NCBI GenBank assembly: GCA_034433615.1
Contig: DAOUAJ010000457.1
Span: 1-23,192, forward strand
From: DAOUAJ01 sp034433615
GTDB lineage: Bacteria > Chloroflexota > Anaerolineae > DUEN01
DNA length: 23,192 nt
Direction of reading: 5' to 3'
A model generated the notes under the pieces. That model saw only the letters and a list, made by a program, of their open reading frames with translations, was not told the DNA's origin and searched no databases. This document shows positions 15,066 through 21,758 of this stretch, one piece after another. Numbering within the stretch: position 1 is the first letter of the stretch; every line of letters begins with the position of its first letter. The position numbers were made by a program, and so were the translations under genes.

Positions 15066-15650
15066 GTGAGGCAGGGCCCTTACGGATTTTACATTTCACC
15101 CCCTGAAGATCATCTGGCAGAGTTTGATCACCATATCGTCCGTACCTTGTCCGCCATGAGAGGGCAATACACCGATCAGCGAGCGTATGAGGCCATGCTT
15201 GACCAGGAGGACGTAGTCCTCTACGAAGTGTACGAGATGGAGCGCCCGGCGCAGGCCGGTGAACTTCTACACGGCCTCTCCATCGTGCATCCGGGCAAGG
15301 TAGGCGATGAATACTTCATGACCAAGGGACACTTTCACGCTGTGCTGGATACTGCCGAGGTCTACTATTGTCTGCAAGGCGAAGGTCTGCTGCTCATGGA
15401 AACGCCCGAGGGCGATTGGGCAGTGGAGGAGCTGCGCCCAGGCCGTGTGGTCTACGTGCCGCCGCGCTGGGCTCATCGTTCGGTGAACACTGGCCAGCAG
15501 GACCTCGTCACCTTCTTCATCTGCTCTGGCCACGCCGGGCATGACTACGGCACCATCGAGCAGCAGGGCTTTCGCAAGCTGATCATCGAGCGTGACGGCC
15601 GTCCGATCATTGTGGATAACCCGCGCTGGCGCGCGCCGGAAGAGAGATAA
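15066..15650 (+). CDS. Cupin-type glucose-6-phosphate isomerase
   Basis: The 194-residue protein starts at a GTG preceded by GAGGAGG with a 7-nt spacer. The metal-binding motif is TKGHFHAVLDTAEVYYCLQGEG (H89, H91, E98), with the fourth ligand H137 in VPPRWAHRSVN. This is the signature of the archaeal-type cupin phosphoglucose isomerase family (PF06560), which interconverts glucose-6-phosphate and fructose-6-phosphate and also occurs in some bacteria. The N-terminal FYISPPEDHLAEFDHHI and the C-terminal ICSGHAGHDYGTI agree with the family. In a catabolic operon with several dehydrogenases it may act on a different aldose/ketose phosphate. It lies 166 bp behind the Gfo/Idh gene. Confidence 0.85.
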   Translation: MRQGPYGFYISPPEDHLAEFDHHIVRTLSAMRGQYTDQRAYEAMLDQEDVVLYEVYEMERPAQAGELLHGLSIVHPGKVGDEYFMTKGHFHAVLDTAEVYYCLQGEGLLLMETPEGDWAVEELRPGRVVYVPPRWAHRSVNTGQQDLVTFFICSGHAGHDYGTIEQQGFRKLIIERDGRPIIVDNPRWRAPEER

Positions 15651-15656
15651 GAGTTT

Positions 15657-15690
15657 AGACCCTTCGGGTTTTACGAAACCCAAAGGGTCT
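15657..15690 (+). other. Intra-operon hairpin
   Basis: A 15-bp stem with one mismatch (AGACCCTTCGGGTTT with AAACCCAAAGGGTCT) and a TACG loop lies 7 bp after the isomerase stop. No T-run follows, so it is not a standard terminator. It may protect the upstream mRNA or lower expression of the downstream genes; that role is inference. Confidence 0.55.
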
Positions 15691-15713
15691 CTGAAAATTG
15701 TGACGAGAGGAAG

Positions 15714-16688
15714 GTGATTTACCTGGACCTGAAATCTTGTCGGGTGCTCGTAACCCCCACTTCATACGGGCGCAGTGATCCACAGCTCCGCACGGAGTTA
15801 GAGGCAGCCGTCGGCGAAGTGATCTACAACACCGCCGAACGGCCCCTTACCTCTGAGGAACTACGGGCACTGCTCCCCGGTTGCGATGGTTACATCGCCG
15901 GCCTGGACACGATTGACCGCGCCGCGCTGGAAGCGGCCGACCGGCTCAAAGTCATCGCCCGGTATGGTGTGGGGGTGGATAATGTGGACCTGGCGGCTGC
16001 CGCCGAAAAGTCCATCGTCGTCACCAACACCCCGCTGGCCAACGCGGTCTCCGTCGCCGAGCTCACCGTCGCCTTTATTCTGGCACTGGCGCGCTCGCTT
16101 CCCATGCTGGCGGCGCAGACGCGGGCGGGGGAGTGGCCGCGCCTGATGGGCATTTCACTCGAAGGCAAGACCGTTGGCCTGATCGGCCTAGGCGCGATCG
16201 GCAAGCAGGTCGCCCTGCGGCTGCGTTGCTTTGGATGCACCATCCTGGCGCACGACCCGGCGGCCGACGCCACCTTTGCAGCGGCACACGGCGTCGAGCT
16301 ATGTCCCCTTAATGAGGTCCTTCGCCGCGCCGACTTTCTGTCGCTGCACCTGCCACTGACGCCGGAGACGCGTGGCATGGTGAATGCGGCCCTTCTGGCT
16401 CAAATGAAGCCCGGCGCGTTCCTGATCAACACCGCACGCGGGGAGATCGTAGACGAGGCGGCCCTGCTGGAGGCGTTGCAAAGTGGTCGTCTGCGCGGCG
16501 CGGCGCTGGACGTGTTCGGCAAGCAGCCAGCGGATCGCGACAACCCGTTGCTGGCTTTGCCGCAAGTCATCGCCACTCCGCACTGCGGAGCGCACACGGA
16601 CAGCGCGCTGAACGCGATGGGGTGGGGCGCTCTGCACGATTGTCTGGCCGTCCTGCGCGGCGAGCAACCGGCTCATCGGGTGATCTAA
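15714..16688 (+). CDS. D-isomer-specific 2-hydroxyacid dehydrogenase (phosphoglycerate dehydrogenase-like)
   Basis: The 324-residue protein has the family layout: an N-terminal catalytic half-domain, a Rossmann domain with GLIGLGAIGKQVA (residues about 155-167) and the C-terminal return. The substrate-binding/catalytic residues include R242 (NTARGEIVDE) and H290 (ATPHCGAHT). The position of the third catalytic residue, normally Glu five residues after the Asp of the DVF-x-x-E-P motif, is Gln271 here (DVFGKQP). I take the GTG at 15714, which has AGAGGAAG close upstream; an internal GTG at LVTPTS is possible. Members reduce 2-keto acids or oxidise 2-hydroxyacids with NAD(H). There is no regulatory ACT domain, so serine synthesis is unlikely; a catabolic role in the operon is inferred. 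Confidence 0.87.
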   Translation: MIYLDLKSCRVLVTPTSYGRSDPQLRTELEAAVGEVIYNTAERPLTSEELRALLPGCDGYIAGLDTIDRAALEAADRLKVIARYGVGVDNVDLAAAAEKSIVVTNTPLANAVSVAELTVAFILALARSLPMLAAQTRAGEWPRLMGISLEGKTVGLIGLGAIGKQVALRLRCFGCTILAHDPAADATFAAAHGVELCPLNEVLRRADFLSLHLPLTPETRGMVNAALLAQMKPGAFLINTARGEIVDEAALLEALQSGRLRGAALDVFGKQPADRDNPLLALPQVIATPHCGAHTDSALNAMGWGALHDCLAVLRGEQPAHRVI

Positions 16689-16750
16689 CACAACAGAATG
16701 ATGTTGCCGGCGCGAAATAGATTTCCGGATTCGTGAGGAGATGAGTGCAC

Positions 16751-17767
16751 ATGGCTGAGGAGGCGCGCAGGCGGTATTTGATCACCGCCAGGAAAGAGCC
16801 TACTATCTATTTTATCGGTGTGACCACGGGCAAGTCGGCGATCATGAGGGTCTTTCCGCTATGGGCTCAAGAGCTTGGTCGGCCTGAGCTTGTCATCGAG
16901 GGGATTGACCTGAAACTGCATGACGACGCCAACGCGTATCGTCAGGCTGTCGCTCAGATCAAGTACGACCCCCTCTCGTTGGGCGCGCTGGTCACGAGCC
17001 ATAAGATTGATCTGCTGGAGGCCGCGCGGGATATGTTTGACTACCTCGACCTCTACGCTCAGCTTTGCGGCGAGGTCTCCTGCATCTCGAAGCGAGACGG
17101 GAGTCTGGAAGGCCATGCCAAGGACCCCATCAGCAGCGGCCTGAGCCTGGATGCCTTGCTGGGCGAAGACTATTTTGGGCGCACAGGTGGCGAGGTGCTG
17201 TGCTTTGGCGCGGGCGGATCGGGCACAGCGATCGCACTTCATCTGATTAACAAACCGAACCCTGGCGACCGTCCTCGGCGCTTCGTGGTGGTGAACCGTT
17301 CGCAAGGCCGGCTTGACCGGCTGAGAGCGATGGTGGAGCAGCTTCAGACCGACATCGTGTTTGAGTACATCTGCAACGAAGATCCAGAGCGCAACGATGA
17401 GCTTATGGCGATCATGCCGCCGGGGAGCCTGGTGATCAACGCGACAGGGATGGGGAAAGATCGGCCGGGCTCTCCGGTGACCGATCGTGGTCTCTTCCCG
17501 GTCAACGGCGTCGCCTGGGAGTTAAATTACCGCGGCGAACTCGATTTCTTGCATCAGGCGCTGGCCCAAAGCGAGAGCCGCAACGTGTTCGTCGAGGACG
17601 GGTGGCTGTATTTCCTGCATGGCTGGACACAATTCATCGCCCAAGTCCTGCACCGAAGGATTCCGGGTGAGTTGTTTGATCGCCTGGCTGCCATCGCAAC
17701 CCAGATTTGCAGTCCGGCCTTGGGTTGGCGTGGGGGCGTACCCCGCAGGTATCAGGCTGCGGAATAG
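16751..17767 (+). CDS. Shikimate dehydrogenase-like (AroE/YdiB superfamily) oxidoreductase
   Basis: The 338-residue product uses the ATG at 16751 (MAEEARRR). A GTG six bases upstream is an alternative, as GAGGAG ends at 16740. The C-terminal Rossmann motif is LCFGAGGSGTAIALHL and the family block is VINATGMGKDRPGSPVTD. The catalytic pair is recognisable: Lys in ALVTSHKIDLL and Asp in GHAKDPISSGLSL. The N-terminal region reads YFIGVTTGKSAIMRVFP in place of the AroE GxPIxHSxSP motif, so the two serines that bind shikimate carboxylate are not conserved. At 338 residues it is longer than AroE (about 270-290). I infer a catabolic NAD(P) dehydrogenase for a polyol or sugar acid. It is last in the operon and ends before a convergent terminator. 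Confidence 0.82.
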   Translation: MAEEARRRYLITARKEPTIYFIGVTTGKSAIMRVFPLWAQELGRPELVIEGIDLKLHDDANAYRQAVAQIKYDPLSLGALVTSHKIDLLEAARDMFDYLDLYAQLCGEVSCISKRDGSLEGHAKDPISSGLSLDALLGEDYFGRTGGEVLCFGAGGSGTAIALHLINKPNPGDRPRRFVVVNRSQGRLDRLRAMVEQLQTDIVFEYICNEDPERNDELMAIMPPGSLVINATGMGKDRPGSPVTDRGLFPVNGVAWELNYRGELDFLHQALAQSESRNVFVEDGWLYFLHGWTQFIAQVLHRRIPGELFDRLAAIATQICSPALGWRGGVPRRYQAAE

Positions 17768-17806
17768 CGTCTTATTCGGCGAGGAAACCAACCTGGCTAC
17801 GCGAGG

Positions 17807-17856
17807 AGGCTCCGGAGCTGTGCATGAGTGCAGCATCCGGAGCCTTCTTGGATTTT
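17807..17856 (+). terminator. Convergent intergenic hairpin, likely terminator
   Basis: AGGCTCCGGA (17807-17816) pairs perfectly with TCCGGAGCCT (17836-17845), with an inner GCTG/CAGC extension. It is followed by TCTTGGATTTT. It sits 40 bp after the AroE-like stop and before the convergent Yip1 gene end at 17864. The T-tract is interrupted, so efficiency is uncertain. Confidence 0.55.
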
Positions 17857-17863
17857 CAGGAAT

Positions 17864-18436
17864 TTACCGCCCGGCGCCGAACAACGCGCCCAGGCCGACT
17901 GCGCTGATGCCCAACGCCCCGCCAAGCAGAATGCTGATAACCAGAACGATGACCCACCCGATGATCACGGTGAGAATGGCCTTGCCGGTGTCAAAATCCA
18001 GCGCTTGTCGCACGGCGACGACGCCAGTCACCAGCGCCCAGATGCCACCGATCAGGCCCGCCAGCTCCCCCACGCACGGGATGAATGCCAGGATACCCAG
18101 CACTCGCGGGCCGCTGGCGTAACCCAATGTGCGCAATAACTCGCCTACGTCCGCCGTGCCCTTGAAGACGCTGGTGCCTACCCAGTAAGTGACATAGGCC
18201 CAGATGTAGTAGCCGAGCACCCCTATGATCACCCCAAAAATGAGGCCGCCTATAGCGGCGCCGATGGATGTGCCGAGGCCGGCCAGGAAAGCTCCCAGAC
18301 CACTGGCGACCGATACGATGATGACGACGATCAGGGCTTCTTGTGTGAGCCTGGCGTCTTTCTCGACGTCTTCATAAAGGGCGACGTCAAGCATAGCCGC
18401 GCGCACGACCCGGTTGATCATGGCATTGAAGTCCAT
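17864..18436 (-). CDS. Yip1-domain integral membrane protein
   Basis: The 190-residue protein has a short polar N-terminus (MDFNAMINRVVRAAMLDVALYEDVEKDARLTQEA) and then about five hydrophobic segments: roughly residues 34-52, 58-84, 108-125, 128-145 and 153-185. The middle segment YWVGTSVFKGTADVGELLRTLGYASGPRVLGIL is the most diagnostic part of the bacterial Yip1 (PF04893) domain. The start has AGGAGGGG upstream. It is a single-gene unit on the minus strand. Bacterial members have no established biochemical function, so only membrane location is asserted. Confidence 0.78.
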   Translation of the reverse strand: MDFNAMINRVVRAAMLDVALYEDVEKDARLTQEALIVVIIVSVASGLGAFLAGLGTSIGAAIGGLIFGVIIGVLGYYIWAYVTYWVGTSVFKGTADVGELLRTLGYASGPRVLGILAFIPCVGELAGLIGGIWALVTGVVAVRQALDFDTGKAILTVIIGWVIVLVISILLGGALGISAVGLGALFGAGR

Positions 18437-18520
18437 CTTACCCCCTCCTGATGTGATTTATGGCAGAACGTGCCATCATGGCGCCGCATTGCCCCACAGG
18501 GAATAAACCGAATTCGTCCA

Positions 18521-18529
18521 AGTATACCA
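18521..18529 (-). promoter_or_regulatory. Extended -10 promoter candidate for the Yip1 gene
   Basis: The minus strand reads TGGTATACT (TG-n-TATACT), an extended -10 element, 85 bp upstream of the Yip1 ATG. No good -35 box is present at 16-18 bp. The 131-bp gap 18437-18568 holds no ORF I can support. Confidence 0.35.
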
Positions 18530-18568
18530 CCAGATGCACAAGGATGCTAGCAAACGGCTTAGCGTGTC

Positions 18569-19127
18569 TCATTTCAGCGCTGGCAGCACCCGCTCGCCGA
18601 GCAGGCGCAGCCCTTCCTCTTCCGTCAAACCGTGAGGCGTCCCAAATTCCACCCGACCGGCGCCGGCTTCAAACAGCCTGACAGCCTGTTCAGCCACCTC
18701 GTCCGGGGTGCCGGCGAAGGCGAAACGGTGCAGCAAATCGTCCGAGATGTTAGCCGCCGCGCCCTCGAAATCGTAGTGGGCTGCGGCTGTTTTGATCCGG
18801 TTTGGGATCTCTCGATCAATCTCAAGAGAGCAGTCCAGTGGAGCGACTACGGGCAGGTATAAAGCCACCTGACGGCGCGCCAGTGTGCGCGCGGCCTTCC
18901 CGTCCCGATCCACGACCGTGACAGCGCCTGCTACGATCGTCACCTCAGCCGGGTCACGGTGAACGGCCGCCGCGGCGTGCGCAATGTCGGCGCGGATGTG
19001 CGGGATCACGTCTGGAATAGAGGGTTACGCCGTCGAAGCCGTAATTCTCGGCCGCCACCGCCAGCGGGCCGTAGGCGGCTAGCGGTTTGTCAGTTTGGAA
19101 GGCGATGCTGACGGAAAGATGGATCAT
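18569..19127 (-). pseudogene. Luciferase-like (LLM) flavin/F420 oxidoreductase, internally deleted and frameshifted
   Basis: From an ATG at 19127 (AGAGGG upstream) the frame reads MIHLSVSIAFQTDKPLAAYG then AENYGFDGVTLYS, the first strand and helix of a luciferase-like monooxygenase or F420-dependent reductase. The homology then jumps, near 19010-19022, to a different frame that encodes VIPHIRADIAHAAAAVHRDP, VAGAVTVVDRDGKAAR, FAGTPDEVAEQAVRLFEAGAGRVEFGTPHG and ERVLPALK, the C-terminal half of the same family. About 150-170 residues of the barrel are missing at the junction. The full-length family is about 320-350 residues, so the gene is dead unless the C-terminal part is made alone. It follows the Liv remnants on the same strand by 144 bp. 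Confidence 0.7.
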
Positions 19128-19271
19128 GGTCCCTCTGACGGGGCAGGCACGGAGCACCGCCCTATGAGCATCAAAAGTTAACGGCCATTTCCTGCCCGAA
19201 AGGGGTGGTGTGAAGCTTGTGGCCCGAATGGGCCAGGGGAGCCCCCTCCACAGAATGGGCTGTTTTAGCCT

Positions 19272-20006
19272 CTACGCGGCAGCCGAAACCCGGATGGGTC
19301 CCAGGTAGCTCTTAACGGTTTCCTCATCGGCCAGGATAGCGTCCGCTGTGCCTTGAAAGGCGAGGCGGCCTTCGCGCAGCACATAGGCATAGTCACACCA
19401 GCGCAGGACGCTCCTGGCGTTCTGCTCCACCACCACCAGCGTGATGCCATCCGCGCCCAGTTGACGCAGCAGGCGGAAGATCTCCGTCACCAGCAGTGGA
19501 GCCAACCCGGCACTCGGCTCGTCCAGCAGCATCAACCGGGGGCGAGATAACCAGCCGATGGCAATGGCGAGCATCTGCCGCTCGCCGCCGCTGAGCCGGC
19601 CGGCCCGTTGTCTCTGGCGTTCCGCAAGGGTCGGGAACAGCTCGAAGGCTGCATCTAACCTGCGCTGCATGTCTTGCCTTCCCGCCTTTCGGGTGGCCAG
19701 CAGCAGGTTCTCGCGGACCGTCATCGAGGTGAAGATGTTCTGTGTCTGTGGGACATAAGCGATGCCGAACTTGCTGATGGACTCCGTCGGCAGCCCAAGC
19801 AGCGGCGTGTCGTCCATCAGAATGGCGCCACCGAATACGGTAGTCATCCCGAACACGGACTTGATCAGGGTGCTCTTGCCGCTTCCGTTAGGGCCGAGGA
19901 TGGCAACGAACCGTCCTGCTTCGACAGCCAGGCTGATCAATAACACGAGCGCCAGGAACCACTCTTCTTTCAGGCGCAGGGCCGGGTACGAGGCCAGGTA
20001 ACCCAC
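19272..20006 (-). CDS. Branched-chain-type ABC transporter ATPase (LivF-like) fused to a LivM permease scrap
   Basis: Residues from about 25 onward are a LivF-type ATPase: Walker A GPNGSGKST (38-46), Q-loop region AYVPQTQNIFTSMTV, signature LSGGERQ (138-144), Walker B LMLLDEPSAGL (158-168) and VVVEQN. The usual 25-30 N-terminal residues, including the A-loop aromatic, are absent. In their place the first 24 codons read GYLASYPALRLKEEWFLALVLLI, a segment of a LivM-type permease. The start is a GTG at 20006. I infer that a deletion joined livM to livF, removing most of livM, any livG and the ATPase N-terminus, so the product is probably inactive despite intact core motifs. Full Liv operons import amino acids, ureas or amides. 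Confidence 0.72.
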   Translation of the reverse strand: MGYLASYPALRLKEEWFLALVLLISLAVEAGRFVAILGPNGSGKSTLIKSVFGMTTVFGGAILMDDTPLLGLPTESISKFGIAYVPQTQNIFTSMTVRENLLLATRKAGRQDMQRRLDAAFELFPTLAERQRQRAGRLSGGERQMLAIAIGWLSRPRLMLLDEPSAGLAPLLVTEIFRLLRQLGADGITLVVVEQNARSVLRWCDYAYVLREGRLAFQGTADAILADEETVKSYLGPIRVSAAA

Positions 20007-20388
20007 GACAATTGAGGAGTTGCATCACCACGTTCTCAGACAGGCTGACCACGTAAGCACCCAGGATGGTTCCCGAAAAGCTGGTCATCCCCCCGAGCAC
20101 CGTCGCCGCGAAGACGGAGAGGATCGCCAGCCAGCCCACCAATGGGTTGACCCAGGTGTAAATGCCCCACAGCGCGCCGGCCACGCCGGCCAGCCCACCG
20201 ACCAGGATCCAGGTCAGATAATGAACACGCTCGACCTGGATACCGATCACTCTGGCCAGGGGGAGATTATCGGCCAGTGCGCGCATCTCACGGCCCAGCC
20301 TTAGGCCGATCGCCATCAATGCATAGAGACTGCCCACTTGCAAGGAACGAACCAACGAATCAATCAATAGCGTGGTTGACAAGTGCAC
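19888..20388 (-). pseudogene. Branched-chain-type ABC permease (LivH-like), internally deleted
   Basis: The frame opens with a GTG (20388, GAGGACAG upstream) and MHLSTTLLIDSLVRSLQVGSLYALMAIGL, which matches the LivH N-terminus. After residue 29 it jumps to RLGREMRALADNLPLARVIG, the cytoplasmic loop normally about 150 residues later, and then continues through VHYLTWILVGGLAGVAGALWG and VLGGMTSFSGTILGAYVV. LivH homology stops near 20011 (residue 126), where livM sequence begins in another frame. The remaining 40 codons to 19888 are an out-of-frame read of the LivM/LivF fusion. Both the middle and the C-terminus are lost. It is a remnant, driven by its own promoter divergent from lacI. Confidence 0.75.
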
Positions 20389-20415
20389 CTGTCCTCGATC
20401 CTGGGTGTGTGCCCC

Positions 20416-20443
20416 ATTATACGCACCTGGATAGCAAACTCAA
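20416..20443 (-). promoter_or_regulatory. Promoter of the decayed Liv block
   Basis: On the minus strand TTGAGT (20438-20443), a 16-bp spacer and a perfect TATAAT (20416-20421) lie 28 bp upstream of the LivH-remnant start. The promoter is intact although the genes are not. Confidence 0.55.
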
Positions 20444-20456
20444 GTAAGAAAAGGTC

Positions 20457-20485
20457 TTGACAGCTCGAAGCGTGTGTGCTACAAT
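20457..20485 (+). promoter_or_regulatory. Sigma70 promoter of the lacI-family gene
   Basis: TTGACA (20457-20462), a 17-bp spacer and TACAAT (20480-20485) give a predicted start near 20492, about 50 nt before the LacI-family ATG. The promoter is back-to-back with the Liv-block promoter. Confidence 0.78.
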
Positions 20486-20495
20486 GAAGTCAATC

Positions 20496-20511
20496 TGTAA
20501 ACGTTCTCACA
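20496..20511. promoter_or_regulatory. Putative LacI-family operator
   Basis: TGTAAACGTTCTCACA has the central CG and the partly symmetric AAACGTT core typical of LacI/PurR/CcpA-family operators. It covers about +5 to +20 of the predicted lacI transcript, a position suited to autorepression. Confidence 0.5.
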
Positions 20512-20541
20512 TCTGCCGTCTCCGCTCAGAGTGATGAATCC

Positions 20542-21630
20542 ATGCTCCGTAACAGACGGGCCAGCCTGAAAGAAGTCGCTGCCCTTGCGGGCACTTCGGT
20601 GGCTACCGCGTCTCGAGTGCTCAGCGGCAAGGGCTACGCATCCCCCGAGGCGAAGGAACGGGTCCTGCAAGCAGCCAAACAGCTCAGCTACCATCCCAAC
20701 CTGCGGGCCAGAGGGCTTCGGCAGCAGTCAAATTCTGGGATCGGCCTCATCATCCCTAACCTGTTGAACGCTTACTACACGGCGCTCGCGGATACGGCTA
20801 GCCAGTTACTGGCAAGATTGGGTTATCACCTGCTTTTATCGTCGACGCGGGATGATCCACTTCTGGAACAGGCCATCATGCGTGACATGATCGGCCAGGA
20901 TGTGGCGGGATTAATCTGGGTGCCTTCCAGTTGCGATCGAAAACTGGTGGATTGCCTTCTTCGACAGCAGATACCGGCCGTCTCTATCGTTCGTCGTGTG
21001 CCAGGGGATGTCTTGGACACGGTGGTGTTTGCCGATTACGATGGCAGCTATGCCGCCACTCAGCATCTGATCCAATTGGGACATCGCGCGATCGGCTATA
21101 TCGGCGGCGATGTCCGCTACAGCAGCAATCGTGCCCGATGGCAAGGGTATCTCGCTGCCATGCGGGATGCCCATCTGCCGGTAGATGAGCGGCTGGTGAA
21201 GTTGGGGACGGCGCTGAGCGCCTGGGGCGAAGCGGCCACATCGGAGCTGCTTCGTCTCCCCTCATTGCCTACCGCCCTCTTCGTCGCCAGCAACGCGATC
21301 ATGCCCGGCGTCATTAAGGTGTTGCGTCGTCATGAGGTGGCGATCCCCGAGGAGATATCCCTCCTTTGTTTCGACGACGTGGACTGGTTTTCGTTCTCGG
21401 TGCCGCCGATTACGGCCGTGCAGATCAGCCATGCCAAGCTGGCGGAGACGGCTCTGGATCTGCTCATGAAGCGGATCGAGGACCCCGAGCGGCCGCTCTC
21501 TTTTGTGGAGATCGATTTTAAGCTCGTGGTGCGAAGTTCGACCGGGCCTCCTCGTCATAGGCCTGAGAGTGACTCTGAGAACGTTGTCGCAAGACCGATG
21601 ATGGGTTGGAGATCCGCAGTTGGGGCGTGA
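20542..21630 (+). CDS. LacI-family transcriptional regulator
   Basis: The 362-residue protein starts with the LacI DNA-binding domain: SLKEVAALAGTSVATASRVL (residues 8-27) is the helix-turn-helix, and YHPNLRARGLR contains the hinge region. The periplasmic-binding-protein-like effector domain follows (IGLIIPNLLNAYYTALADTA, residues about 67-86; HLIQLGHRAIGYIGGD; PTALFVASNAIMPGVIKVL; ISLLCFDDVDWFSFSVPPITAV). The last 25-30 residues after LVVRSSTGPP are an unusual polar tail. It presumably responds to a sugar and controls the solute-binding-protein operon that starts 128 bp downstream. An operator-like site overlaps its own leader. The ribosome site is weak (GAGTGATG). Confidence 0.9.
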   Translation: MLRNRRASLKEVAALAGTSVATASRVLSGKGYASPEAKERVLQAAKQLSYHPNLRARGLRQQSNSGIGLIIPNLLNAYYTALADTASQLLARLGYHLLLSSTRDDPLLEQAIMRDMIGQDVAGLIWVPSSCDRKLVDCLLRQQIPAVSIVRRVPGDVLDTVVFADYDGSYAATQHLIQLGHRAIGYIGGDVRYSSNRARWQGYLAAMRDAHLPVDERLVKLGTALSAWGEAATSELLRLPSLPTALFVASNAIMPGVIKVLRRHEVAIPEEISLLCFDDVDWFSFSVPPITAVQISHAKLAETALDLLMKRIEDPERPLSFVEIDFKLVVRSSTGPPRHRPESDSENVVARPMMGWRSAVGA

Positions 21631-21758
21631 GGAGGTGATGCCTATCGCAAATAGCGAGTTCTCTGCCTCATTGGGATGGTTCACCCGTACAGCCTGGGAG
21701 AGCAAGCTGGTGGTTTGTCCGTAGGTGGTTTTGCAGAGCTGGAAAGGAGGGCATTCTC

